Part shown: positions 1 to 10,500 of the stretch, piece by piece
Layout: the number at the start of each line of letters is the position of its first letter
How positions within the stretch are numbered: position 1 is the first letter of the stretch
NCBI RefSeq assembly: GCF_033807715.1
Contig: NC_084596.1
Span: 35,240,879-35,304,878, forward strand
Reading direction: 5' to 3'
From: Cololabis saira
Lineage: Eukaryota > Chordata > Actinopteri > Beloniformes > Belonidae
Length of the DNA stretch: 64,000 bases
Program-made: the position numbers and the translations under genes
The notes under the pieces: model-generated
The model's input: only the letters and a program-made list of their open reading frames with translations
What the model was told of the DNA's origin: nothing
The model's database searches: none

Positions 1-59
1 ATCGTCAGTGTTGTATGTTGTATGTGCAAGCAAATGTATTGTCACGTAAATTTAGTTGT

Positions 60-430
60 TGTACGGTTGGAGTGAAGTTGACTCTGTTCAAAGCGTATTG
101 TTCACCTCTGTACACTGCACATCTGTGGCTGAACTATAAAAAAGCCTTCAGATACTGCAAGTGGCATACAATGATGCTCTGAGGATACTGTTAAAAAAGG
201 CCCAGACGGACGAGCGCGAGTAAGATGTTTGTGAGTGCTGGAGTGAACACACTGCAATCTGTTTTGAGAAATGTAATGTACAGGTTTATCTGTCGGTTAA
301 ATCATTCTGATAATCAAAATTGTTGTGGTACCGGTGAACATTATGTACAGGGCTACACGCTGCACGTTGGTATAAGTGTCTTTTAAAATGAGTCGGACTA
401 TTTTTTATTTCTGTATTTTTTTAATCTTTT
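60..430 (+). mobile_element. Non-LTR retrotransposon fragment (reverse transcriptase C-terminal part)
   Basis: Conceptual translation of the plus strand, across frame breaks, gives text typical of the end of fish LINE reverse transcriptases (residues like AYNDALRILLKRP and then SAGVNT near 160-260). The copy is truncated at both ends and has frameshifts, so it is a dead fragment. The clade assignment (RTE/Rex-like) is from memory of similar fish sequences and is uncertain. Confidence 0.55.
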
Positions 431-639
431 GTATTGTGTGTTTTTGATCGATTGAAATTCTTTATTCAGTCACATCACACTACAAGCATGAAACACAAAC
501 ATTATCGAAAAAATAGTGACTGAAAAGGCACAGGCAGAAGCATAGTGCTTATATTAATGCCTGTCCTACTTACAAACAAACAATAGCAAAACTAAACCAG
601 AAAAGGAGGACCAATAAGGTTTAAATATATAGTAGTAAA

Positions 640-1312
640 GACATTCTTTATATATATATAAATATCAGAGAACATCAACAAACAATAAGTATCTGGGAAC
701 TATAATAGACAATAAGCTGACATTTGCGAGTAACACCAACTTAATTTACAAGAAAAGTCAGCAGCGTCTGTACTGTCTTAGAAAACTGTCCAAATTCCAT
801 GTCGATTCATCCTTGATGTCCATGTTTTATCGCTCTTTCATTGAGTCTGTATTAACTTTTTCTTTCATTTGTTGGTTTTCATCAGTTAGGGTAAAGCAGA
901 AAACTGTTCTTACCAAGGTGGTTAATGTCTGTGGTAAAATAATTGGCTCTGCTCAGGTGACTCTACAGGACCTGTATAACAAACAGCTGTATAGGAAAGC
1001 AAAAACTATCCTATCGGACTGTTCCCACCTCTACACCAAGAGTTTCAGTTTCTCTCATCGGGTACATTGCTCAGACTTCCACTTCTCAAAACTAATAGAT
1101 ATAAACATTATTTTGTACCTCCTGCCATCTCCCTTCTCAATTCCATGAGGAAAAGGTAGCTGTTGTGGGGCTTGGATTTTTAGACTTTTAGATTTAAAGT
1201 CGTTGTCCTTTTTTTTTTTTTACTATGTGTATATGTCTACATATTGCTGCAAGATTAATTGCCCCATTGGGGACAATTAAAGTTACTGATTGATTGATTG
1301 AACAAAAACAAA
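640..1312 (+). mobile_element. L2/CR1-type LINE 3' end
   Basis: An open frame at 813-1148 reads like the C-terminal end of an L2-type reverse transcriptase (MFYRSFIESVLTFSFICW, later LYNKQLYRKAKTIL). It is followed by a short 3' tail ending in a repeated TGATTGATTG motif at about 1290-1300, the classic L2 tail. The copy is 5'-truncated and its C-terminal half looks degraded. It lies upstream of acin1 on the other strand, inside what should be acin1 intron 1. Confidence 0.7.
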
Positions 1313-1324
1313 CATTAACATTTG

Positions 1325-2124
1325 CAGTGGTGGACAGTAACGGAGTAAATTTACTTGAGTACTGTACTTAAGTACATATCCAGAGGATTTGTACTTTACT
1401 TGAGTATTAGATTTCTTTAGTACTTATTACTCTTACTTGAATACATATCCAAGACAAATATTTTTACTTTTACTCAAGTAAATTTCTAGGAAGGCTGAAA
1501 AGTACTTGTTACTTTCAGGTCTGCTCTTTTTTCTTCTTCCCTAAAATCCTATTGGACACAAGCTGTTTTTGTCAAAGGAGGAGACCTATCACAGTGCACG
1601 CTCTCCACTGGGATATACGTAAAGCGGAAATACATCAAGCCTCCCCCTGAGGGGGATCCAGACTTAGTTGGATGCTGCAGGTTCATTTGGTTTCAGTTCA
1701 TGATTGTTAATAAATTCTGCATCATCTGCTGTCCTCTTATGATCCCATTCTTTTGATTTGTTTTTGGTGTTTCTGCAGGTTTTATATAACATTGTGGTTC
1801 TAAAAGCAGCACATCAGTGCAGCTGGTTTCAAAGAGTTAATTCTCAGAAACAAGAGTTAAAAGATCCTTAGATTAATTTAGAAAAAATATAGTAATTTAC
1901 TGATGTGGAAAATAAGAAATTTACTCTTACTCTTACTTTTACTTAAAGTAAATTTAAAAGCATTTACTTTTGGATACTTAAGTACCTTTAAAAGCAAGTA
2001 CTTTTCTACTCTTACTCGAGTAATATTTTGACTGAGCTACTTTTACTTGTAACGGAGTAAATTTTGACCAGTAGTATTTGTACTCTTACTCAAGTACTGG
2101 GGTCGAGTACTCTGTCCACCTCTG
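1325..2124. mobile_element. Non-autonomous hAT-like element, copy 1
   Basis: The 800-bp element starts CAGTGGTGGACAG and its other end, reverse complemented, starts CAGAGGTGGACAG. The arms are rich in ACTTGAGTA/TACTCAAGT words. It is flanked by 8-bp repeats AACATTTG (1317-1324) and GACATTTG (2125-2132), 7 of 8 identical, as expected for hAT insertions. No transposase is visible. Related copies are at 7691-8435 and 18896-19590. Confidence 0.8.
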
Positions 2125-2771
2125 GACATTTGTAGCTTTCAAAGATTGCTCTACAAATCTTTTTTTTGTAAACCGAAAATGAGCTGCACATTGGTAAATC
2201 TAGGTTAGCGTCATTCCATAGTTAGTATTTGTGCATGGGCCTTGAGTCTGGAATAAAGCATATCCATATATCCATCTATATCCTAAACCAGCGTATATAA
2301 CTAGTCTGTGTGGACACGGATCTCCACCAGAATGTAAACAAGGCTGCAGGTGGAGGAGCTCAGCCCGGGGACACCTGCAGCTGCCCGGCCCCGGCCCCGG
2401 TCCCTGGTCCCGGGATGAGTGGTGAAGTGCACCCACAAGGCTTCTTGAGTCCCTAACTCAGTGCTCTGGAGAGTAACAGGTGATCCCGGACTGGACCAGC
2501 GGGCTGGGTTCAGCAGCACCGAGGCCGCTAGCCCCGTAGCTAACGGCTAACCAGACAAACAACCCGGCTCCGCCACCACTGCCTGACCCCCGACCCCGCC
2601 ACAAGCCCCGCGGGGCTGCCCGGCCCGAGCAGAGCCCGCGGGAGAGCCGGTGCGAGCGCGGATGTGTCCGCAGCGCCAGCCCCGCGGCAGCTCCTGCAGC
2701 TGCTGCTCGGCCTCGGGAAGCAGCGGCGCGGCTCCGCGGCAGCGGCCGCTAACGGCGCGGGCGAAGCTTAC

Positions 2772-2909
2772 CCCCTTCAGTCTTTTGATGAGAGCATTCT
2801 TCTGCCCGCTTTTCGACAGTCCTCTCTCCTCCAGGGCCGCCTTCAGGTCCGCCACTCGCAGGGACTGCAGCGGTCTCCCGTCCAGCGTAACGTCTTCGAG
2901 GTCCGCCAT
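2772..2909 (-). CDS. acin1: Acinus (apoptotic chromatin condensation inducer 1), first coding exon, SAP domain
   Basis: This exon encodes 46 residues beginning [15 protein letters not shown] and ending RLKG, closed by a GTAAGC donor (2771 downward) in phase 0. The segment [15 protein letters not shown] with the following [11 protein letters not shown] is a SAP DNA/RNA-binding helix-turn-helix and closely resembles the N-terminus of vertebrate acinus. Acinus belongs to the ASAP/PSAP complexes and the exon-junction periphery in the nucleus, and acts in splicing and apoptotic chromatin condensation (family knowledge). The remaining exons are not in the window, so the gene runs off the left edge and intron 1 is at least 2.7 kb, filled with LINE and hAT sequence. 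The start is chosen because the frame matches the family and the ATG lies in a CpG-rich region. Whether this is the acin1a or acin1b copy cannot be told. Confidence 0.88.
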
Positions 2910-3030
2910 TTTGCCTTCCTCTCGTCGGGTCCGCCGAGGCCACGCCCTCCTCCTGCCTACGTCACTGCCTACGTCACCGCCTCCACTTCCACGGGAGAGA
3001 GTCGCATGTACTTCTTCTTTTGAGAGAGCC
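2910..3030 (-). promoter_or_regulatory. CpG-rich 5' end of acin1
   Basis: GC- and CpG-rich sequence continues from the acin1 exon and its intron (about 2340-2990) into the upstream side, then stops abruptly where a LINE 3' end begins at 3036. Three TACGTCAC-like words (2958-2980) resemble CRE/ATF half sites. The island probably covers the acin1 transcription start. The c14orf119 start is about 1.5 kb away on the other strand. Confidence 0.5.
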
Positions 3031-3035
3031 GCATG

Positions 3036-3567
3036 TAGACCATCATACATTTGTTTTATGAATGTGAACATACTTTAACTTACTGGAAAAAATTTGAAGA
3101 ATTTTTTGACATATAAACTAATAATGTTATTAAATTAGAAGCTAAAGATATCTTACTATATTACGAAAACCAAAATTACAAAATTCAACAACTGGTCAAC
3201 TTGTGTTGTGTATGATTCTTGTTGCTAAGTTTCACATTCATAAGGCAAAATTCTCCAAATCCTGTCCATCCTTAGTTCCCTTTAAAGTTGATTTCAAAAT
3301 ATATTTTGAGATTGGTTAATAACAAAAAAATGTAATACCACTGTCAACCTCATAAAAGAAATGTTTACGGATATCTGAATGTTTTGCCTTCCTTTTATTA
3401 TTTAGTGTAATTGTTAATGTCAAGAACTACTTACACTTTATTGTAGCTTTTTTTGTGAAGAGAACAATTTTATATTTTTTGGACTATAATGATGCCTATG
3501 TATGTTTGTTTTTTTATTTTAATGTTATTGTATTTTCTGGAATTGAAATAAAGTTTCATACAAAAAA
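3036..3567 (+). mobile_element. 5'-truncated L1-like LINE with target-site duplication
   Basis: The plus strand carries a decayed L1-type ORF2 C-terminus (text like [14 protein letters not shown] at the start), an AATAAA-like tail and a short A-run at the 3' end (3562-3568). It is bounded by an 11-bp direct repeat AGAGCCGCATG at 3025-3035 and 3568-3578. It inserted between the head-to-head genes acin1 and c14orf119. Confidence 0.8.
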
Positions 3568-3578
3568 AGAGCCGCATG

Positions 3579-4140
3579 GAGCCCTGTGGAGATTTATAAA
3601 TAGGATAAAAAAGGCATAAGTTAGCATAAATAAGCTTATTTCAGAATAAATAGTCATTAAGATTTGAACGATGAAAAAGTTCGCTGTTAAAAAAAATACT
3701 ATAGTTTAAAGTGTATTTCAGTTCATGGGAGTAACATTTTGTGCTTCAAAAAACTTGATTTAAAGGTGGAGTTACCTAATATTTAAAAATAACTCTTCAC
3801 AAGCACTTTTGAGGTATTTTTTACGTTTATTATAAAAAACCCAATCTTTTTGTTTTAGAGTAAAAAAGAGCTCAGGTTTGCCACCTCTCGCCTCACTACT
3901 AGAGAGGCGCTACACGCATAACTACCACATTCAAACATTACAAGTCGCATAAAAATATATTTGTTACTTAGAAATATATTATAGGTTTCATTTAATTACA
4001 TATAGCACAGAAACTCTGGTATTAATCTTTTATTTTTATTAATAATAAACACTGCGCAAACAGCGCGCAAGCTTGATTCCTCACACGACACCAGTCTAAT
4101 TGACTGCGTCCGCTTCCTGTTTAAAACTGTTAGCTACTTA
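3579..4140. other. AT-rich sequence between acin1 and c14orf119
   Basis: I see no gene, clear repeat end or RNA gene here. The stretch has A/T runs and a few TTTAAA words, and separates the acin1 CpG island and LINE from the small inverted-repeat element at 4141. Confidence 0.5.
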
Positions 4141-4280
4141 ACGCTGATTTATGGTTCTGCGTTACACCAACGCAGAGCCTACGCCGTGGCGGGCGTCGTC
4201 GCGTGCCTTACGCCGTAGGCTTCGCCGTACCTTACGCCGTAGGCTCTGCGTCGATTTAACGCAGAACCATATTTCAGGCT
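4141..4280. mobile_element. Harbinger-like MITE, 140 bp, copy 1
   Basis: The arms start ACGCTGATTTATGGTTCTGC on the left and AGCCTGAAATATGGTTCTGC on the right (reverse complement), and include the word CGCAGAGCCTACG in both arms. It is flanked by TTA on both sides (4138-4140, 4281-4283), the usual Harbinger target. An intact second copy is at 50776-50912, with partial copies at 49488-49565 and 56636-56676. It lies about 175 bp upstream of the c14orf119 ATG. Confidence 0.8.
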
Positions 4281-4454
4281 TTAGAGCCAGACTACCGTTA
4301 CGAGGTGTTGGGGAATCTAAATATACACATCATTTCCTAATTTGGAATAAAAAAAAAGGGGTTATAGAAACGTGTCATGTTAAAAGCTGCTGTGGTTGTG
4401 TTTCTACAGCTACATGCAGCAGAGGGATAGTTTTCCTTCCCCAGCTGTTCAGAG

Positions 4455-6568
4455 ATGTCATGGTTCAGCCACGTGAGTCAGGGCGCGGATCAGCCCACTG
4501 ACCACAGACTCATCCCGGCCAGCTCCTTCAGCCCCGTAAACCCACCGGGGAGTTCACCCACCCCTGATTTATCCACCCCGAGCCTTGATGACTTCCCACC
4601 AGCTCCTCACGGAGCTGCCAGTCTGGAGAGCCAGTCCTGTCGAGGCTCAGCCCGGTCCTCGGACCCGGGTCCGGGTCCCATCTCCTACGTGACCCTGCAG
4701 GAGCAGCGCTGCGTGCTGAGCTGGTTCCAGGCCTGGACGGCCGCGCACAGGGAGAGGTTCCTGCAGGACCTGCTTGGGAAAGCTGTGCCGGGCAAGGTGT
4801 GCACCCTCCTGCAGTCCCTCACCACCCTGCAGGTACAGTATGTCCCACTCCCATCACCTGGGTCAAATAGGTCGCGCACATCCAATATCTCAACAGGTGC
4901 TGGTCTCAAACATGGGTGCAGATCCCGGGGGGGACGGGGGGGACATGTCCCCCCCAATTTCTGAAAAACATGAATTGTCCCCCCCAATAAAAATACCCTA
5001 AATTATTCAAAATTGAACAAATGTATTTTCAGACTTAAAGGTTGAGTATGTAGAATATTTCTTAAAAAATATATTTCTAAAAAAATAATACATCCACGGT
5101 GCGTTTTTTTTTTCAACTTTATGTTTATTGAGCAACATTTTCATACATATCACACGTTTCAGATGTCACACGATCTCCTTTTCATTTTTACATTCTACTT
5201 TCAAACCAGAAAAGGAAGCAGTACTGGTAACAAACAAGACATAAAACACGTCATTCTTTTCCTCCAACAGGGACTTTGTGCCTAAAGACCGTTTAGTTAC
5301 CGAAGAAAAAAAAAACAAAGAAATAAAAAAAAAAAACAAAGAAAAAAAAAAAAACAAAGTTAACATAGGACAACAGCAGCCGCAGGTTCCCATCAAATCC
5401 GTTTTCCTGCCTCCTACCGGTCGTATGCGTCTGTTTTCAAGGAAGCCGTTTCAATAATCAATTGGTGGATCAATGGATTATTATATACCTGTTAGGATGG
5501 GTGTATTTGTGTAGTCTTATCTGTCATAAACACGTAATTCAAATCACGTTGGTGCCCCCCCCCCAATCTTGACATCGGATCTGCACCCCTGGGTCGCGCA
5601 CATCCAATATCTCAACAGGTGCTGGTCTCAAAGCATAGATCCAGGAAAAAAACAAGAGAGGAGACCGCACACTTTTGCTCCCCAGTGCAGATTTATTTAG
5701 CACATCAAACGTGACGTTTCGAGCGCATTTTGCTCTTTTTCAGACTAATTTTGGATACAATAGACGCCCCATTTTAAGCCCTCCCCAGGGGGTCACAAGA
5801 AAAAGAACAACACCTGGTGTAAAATAAAATATACAAAGTACATGTATCCAGATATCCAAACATCTTATAACTAGATAAGGCAACATCAGGCCAGCTGGCC
5901 GTCATACATATCTAGTGATAAAAAGAAAACCAGAAAAAAACAAAGGCGCCTCTTAGTTTTGGGATGGCTAAATTTAAAGTTCGTACAAGGTTATATATTT
6001 TTTTTAATTTAACAAATTTCTGTTAAAAAGACTTACTTATAAATAAGAGTTCAATTCCTTATATCCTTGATATGGACAAAGGACAAATCCACCCATAGGT
6101 AATCGACAATAAATCATTAGAGGTAACACATGCAAATGATCAATAGGTAGGATCCCCCCATGTGAAACAGAAATCACAACATGAGAGGTAATTACTCTAT
6201 CGATCATCTGCTGCCGTAACCAGGATTCCCCTTATGTTGGTGGAAACCGCAAAAATAATACAGATTACCGAAAAATAACAGAATCAGAATCATCCTAGTC
6301 AAATATGGGGTAATATCAGGGACACTCCGTCACCTGGAAACGTGAAACTCCCGAAGGTCCAAGTTTGAAGCACTGCCTTTGTGTTGTTGTGCAGGTGAAG
6401 GACAGGCTGCCCAACATCTTTGAATGCCAGCTGCGCTTGTGGAGCCAGTGGTTCGAGTCTTGGGGAGAAGACGAGAGGAATCATTTCCTGCACCTGTTGG
6501 AAGAGTGTGACCCAGTGTTTGTTGCCCACTTCTACAGGAGTGTAGCTGGCACTGCGGGAAGAGACTGA
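4455..6568 (+). CDS. c14orf119: C14orf119 homolog, two exons
   Basis: Exons are 4455-4832 (phase 0 out, CAG then GTACAG) and 6395-6568, giving 183 residues. The conserved part starts at ISYVTLQEQRCVLSWF, continues through RERFLQDLLGKAVPGKV, and in exon 2 reads FECQLRLWSQWFESW then ATAGRD-like GTAGRD at the end. This pattern of Trp/Phe helices matches human C14orf119, a small protein of unknown function. The fish protein has a longer Ser/Pro-rich N-terminus (about 75 residues before the conserved core; human is about 140 in all). The 1.56-kb intron is filled with two repeats (4911-5591 and 5592-6290). In human the gene sits beside ACIN1, as here, which supports the call. ATG 4455 is chosen because it opens the frame, but an upstream start is not excluded. 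Confidence 0.88.
4870..4910. repeat. 41-bp direct repeat, left copy
   Basis: Positions 4870-4910 are identical to 5592-5632 (starts GGTCGCGCACATCC, ends TGGTCTCAAA). The two copies abut both ends of the inserted element at 4911-5591. Confidence 0.85.
4911..5591. mobile_element. Non-autonomous element with CA(T/G)GGGTGCAGATCC ends, copy 1
   Basis: The ends are CATGGGTGCAGATCC and, reverse complemented, CAGGGGTGCAGATCC. Just inside lie runs of G and the palindromic word GGGGGACATGTCCCCC. A poly-T start at 5107 followed by TTTATGTTTATTGAGCAACA looks like a LINE or SINE tail inserted inside it on the minus strand. The flanks are exact 41-bp direct repeats, far longer than the 8 bp of hAT elements. 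An inverted-orientation copy lies at 36109-36741. Confidence 0.75.
5592..6290 (-). repeat. Interspersed repeat, likely a retroelement 3' region, in the c14orf119 intron
   Basis: The minus strand holds a sequence I recall as common in fish, with GAAACGTCACGTTTGATGTGC about 5700 and a CACTGGGGAGCAAAAGTGTGCGG-like stretch. No coding frame remains. It fills the rest of the intron up to just before exon 2. The class is not certain. Confidence 0.45.
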
Positions 6569-6836
6569 ACCGTGTTTCCATGTATTCCATTGCATTTGAA
6601 TGCATATTCCTTATTTGGAGACATTTTTTGTAATTTTATTCAGTGTGTATGCTATTTTTACTGACGTTTATACAATTTCCAAGGGCTGCATCACACAGTG
6701 CTGTAACTTTCTCACAAAGCCAGTGTTTGGGTGTCAAAGCTTATTAATAAACTCAACAAATCACTGCTGGAAAAAGCTGCTTTCCCTTGTGTTTATGACT
6801 GGCAACAGTATAGACAATACAGCTGTGTATAGTTTT

Positions 6837-6842
6837 AATAAA
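6837..6842 (+). terminator. c14orf119 polyadenylation signal
   Basis: AATAAA lies 270 bp after the stop codon at 6568. An earlier AATAAA is at about 6746. Together they predict a 3' end near 6770 or 6860, shortly before the convergent gene's own signal at 6942-6947. Confidence 0.6.
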
Positions 6843-6941
6843 GACATTAAACTTGTTGCATTACTGAAACTTTTATTGTATGAAAAACACAAGCGATAAT
6901 CACAGAAATGTGTTAACATTTTCTTTTACATTTGATACAAG

Positions 6942-6947
6942 TTTATT
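6942..6947 (-). terminator. Polyadenylation signal of the coiled-coil/B30.2 gene
   Basis: On the minus strand this reads AATAAA, 72 bp beyond the stop codon at 7019-7021. With the plus-strand signal at 6837-6842 it marks two convergent transcripts that end within about 100 bp of each other and may overlap. Confidence 0.6.
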
Positions 6948-7018
6948 AACTGAGCTGTTGATTATTGATGCACATACATTTGATTTCAAAGTGAACAAGC
7001 ATATCACGTTACCGGTAC

Positions 7019-7572
7019 TTATTGTATCCAGTCAGTGGATCCGGGTGGAACTAAAACTATTGGACTTGGATTTTGGACATCTTCAACACAATAATTGATA
7101 AATGGATACATTTTGTCGGTAAACGTCTGACCTGAAAAAGTGTACATGTGAGTTCTGTCGCCTGCATCATAAAAGGAAATGGATCCCTTGCTGTAGTCTA
7201 ACAGGACGCCCAGTGAGAGGGGTTGCGTCTGTGAGGCAAGAACAACAGCTTTCCTATCAATAGCTTTGAGCTGACCCTGTTTGTCCAGGACTATAGTCCA
7301 GAAACCATTCGCTGGCTTGAATGACAGCGACCCCTTTCTCCGAGCAGATTCGCTGGTCATCCCAAGGTGGTAGCAGATCTTTCCGGCTACCGACACCTCC
7401 CAGTAATGTCGGCCACTGGAGTAGCCGGTGGTGCCCAAGACGGCGAGACTCACGTCATATCTGCCTGGAAGGTCCTGGACATTTTGCACGTTGTTAGTGG
7501 TGGATACCGCGGTGTTACCCTCACCTAGCACTAGTCTCGGGTGTGCAGTATCTGGATCCAGAGTTATACTTG
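7019..7572 (-). other. PRY/SPRY (B30.2) terminal exon of the coiled-coil gene
   Basis: The exon starts after a TTTACAG acceptor and runs to the stop codon, about 184 residues. It opens with the PRY core ITLDPDTAHPRLVLGEG, then GRHYWEVSVAG of SPRY motif 1, later SLGVLLDYSKGSISFYD (SPRY motif 3) and a closing YPFINYC. A complete B30.2 fold of this length is typical of TRIM, butyrophilin and fish NLR C-termini, but no RING, B-box, Ig or NACHT domain lies upstream here, and the preceding exons are coiled coil behind a signal peptide. Confidence 0.9.
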
Positions 7573-10500
7573 CTGTAAACAGAGAAATGTAGACTACTGA
7601 CATCTTGATCCGTAAAAATTCACTGCATGAAAAGAGTTTGTTATTCTTGTATCAGTTTGAGGAATGATGGTGTTGGTTTGAATTTATAACCAGAGGTGGG
7701 TAGAGTACGGTAGCCAAAAATTGTACTCAAGTAAAAGTACTGTTACTTCAGAATAATAGGACTCAAGTACAAGTAAAAAGTAGTCATCCAAATAATTACT
7801 TGAGTAAAAGTAAAAAAGTACTTGGTGAAAAAACTACTCAAGTACTGAGTAACTGTTGAGTAACGTCTGATTAATTTCTTTAACACAACCATTCAGACTA
7901 AAGTACAAAATAATCATCTTCAGGCAAATTAAATCAATAAAATTAATTAAAATTAATAAAAATAGCTTAAATTAAAATAATCTTAAAGAAAATTCAAGTA
8001 CTTTAATAAATAATAAAATAATAACGAATCAAAAAATAAATTAAGCACAAGTAGCACAAAATTTCAAGCCTTTGTACTTTTCTTTTTTAACCAGGCTCCG
8101 CAGGCAGAACTAGAACAAGCCCATTAACTCATATAAACTCTGTATGTGTTTGAGTCTGTGTAAATGTGACAAAACATGCAAAAACAAACATTTTTCCCAA
8201 AGAATCACCCAGTGATGTCATGAGATTGATGCGTACGCGGAGGGGATGAAAGAAAAGTAACAGCTCAACATAGCCTAATGTAGCAGAGTAAAAGTACAGT
8301 TTATTCTTCACAAATCTACTCAAGTAAAAGTAAAAAGTATAGTGATTCAAAACTACTCCTAAAAGTACAAAATTTCCCAAAACTTACTCAAGTAAATGTA
8401 ACGGAGTAAATGTAACTCGTTACTACCCACCTCTGCTTATAACACGAGTGTCAAATAATCTAATTGAAAAATTCAACAAACTCAACAAATTCATGTTACT
8501 CACAGGGAAAGATCATCCTATCGTCCACATCACCCTGCTTCTTCAAGAGATCTGAAGAAAGGATGAGCACAAGACTTTTTTACAGCGGGATATGGTAACA
8601 TTGGAGTACTTCTACAGTATCCTGTTGTGGATCTGAACTAATAGTGAACTGATTTAGCAGGCAAAGCAGCATAATTTACACATTTAATTAAGAATCCGAA
8701 CAGGAAATACTACCTTTCTGCTGTTGCACTTAATTAAACCCCTCATGGTATGTATGAAAGCATCACTAGAGGTGGACATACTGTTGTAGTTCTCTTGCAG
8801 TTTGGCTTTGTCACGGCCCAGTCTCTCAAAGTCCTGCTGCGACTTTTTTAGAGCTGCATCCTTCTCCTGCAGCTGCAGAAGGAGGCTATCTGCATCCTCT
8901 TGGCTCTGCTGCAGTTTTTTTTGCACGTCTGTTTGATGAAAGGGCTTCAATAATCACATCCTGTCACTACGTGGATCTCTGTAAGTGTTTTAGGAGGATC
9001 TCACCTTCACATTGGTTGTTGACTGTGCAGCACATGTCCAGCTCTCTGACCTGTTGCTCTAAGCCTGACAGAGGGCAGAACGTTTAAACACTGAAATTCC
9101 CACTAACTTGAGAGGCACAACACTGAAAAAGATTGTTTTTAATCATTGGAAATGCAATTTGTCGTTTTTTTGTGGCAAAAATGTGGTTTTTACCAATAGG
9201 TGAAATATTGTCTGTAAGAAAGTCCGATTGCAATGAATTTAACATAGAAGAAAAAGGTTTTATTTCTATACCAGCCTTTAAAATGTTCCAACTGCCTTTT
9301 CTGCATTAATAACGTACACCTGAAGTGTGTGTTGTCGTTCCATTAGCTTGATAGACTACAACCCTCACAGCGGATCCCAGATATTCCAAATATTACATAA
9401 ATATGAATATATATAGTCAATGCTTCTGTTTTAATGTATTTTGCACATCTTTTCACTGGCGATTCTCCAGGGAGATAATAAATGGTCAAAACATACTTGC
9501 ATGACACTGCAATGTGCAATACATACCCTTGTTTGTGCTTTCAAGATTCCTGTTCTGGCTTTTTTGGGTTTCAAGCTGTTGTTCCAGGTCTGACAAGGAA
9601 AGAAAACATTGCAGTGGCTGTATTAAACTTTCAATAGATTATATTTGCAGTGGGATATGCATGTTAAAGCTGTGGGATGTTTGTTTCAGCAGATAACATG
9701 TTTTTATGATGTGATTAAAGATCTGTCATGTGCACATTAACAAATAGATGACAAGGACAACAAACCAGCGATATTCTTTTTAGGATTTCTGGATGCCTCT
9801 TTTTTGGCCTTCTTCAACTCCATCCTCAGATTGGTGATGGTCATTGCTGGCAGAGACACAAACATTCAGGTTATTTTTTTGCTGAAAGTCAACAGGACAG
9901 ACGAGCAAAATGTCCATACTTAATTTGAAGTTCTTTGCGTCAGCATGCTGCAGTTGGAGTTCACAGTCTTGCAGTTGACTCTTTGTTAAATTGAGTCGTT
10001 CTTGCAGTTCTGAAAACGGTTTGGAGAACAACAAAATACGTAACTCCAGAATCTAAATCTGGGTCGGACGTGTTTCACGCAACTGCGGTTCTTCACCTGC
10101 AAGGTTCCCATCATATGTCTCTTTGAGGTCCGATACTTCGTCCGTCAGCGGTTGGATCTTCTTGTGAAGTTCCATGATGTCAGCAGCTAAAAATATACAA
10201 ACAAAAAACCACAAATTCAAGGTAAATATTTCAGATACTATGCAATTATTAGGTTTCTTAAAAAAGAACACTTACACAGATTGGCAATCCTCACATCCCT
10301 CATATTCAACAACCTGGTTTTTTCTTGTATCTGACTTCTGATGTACTCTTGTTCGTCCTCCAGGTCTTCCAAAGAACACGAAACGACATGGGATTATTTT
10401 CTGACCTTAATCTTATACAGTATATAAGTATACTTTTATTTGTATTGTATTGATTGATGGCTTGATCCCACCTTTAATTCGCTTGGCTTGTTCTTTCAGC

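Noticed and set aside
2547..3071. Longer minus-strand frame around the acin1 SAP exon and plus-strand frames 2650-3078
   Set aside because: The conserved part starts at MADLED and stops at the donor at 2771. The rest is GC-rich intron or upstream sequence, and plus-strand frames are shadows.
5166..5396. 76-residue hydrophobic minus-strand frame with possible membrane segment
   Set aside because: The Phe-rich part is a reading of A/T homopolymers inside a repeat.
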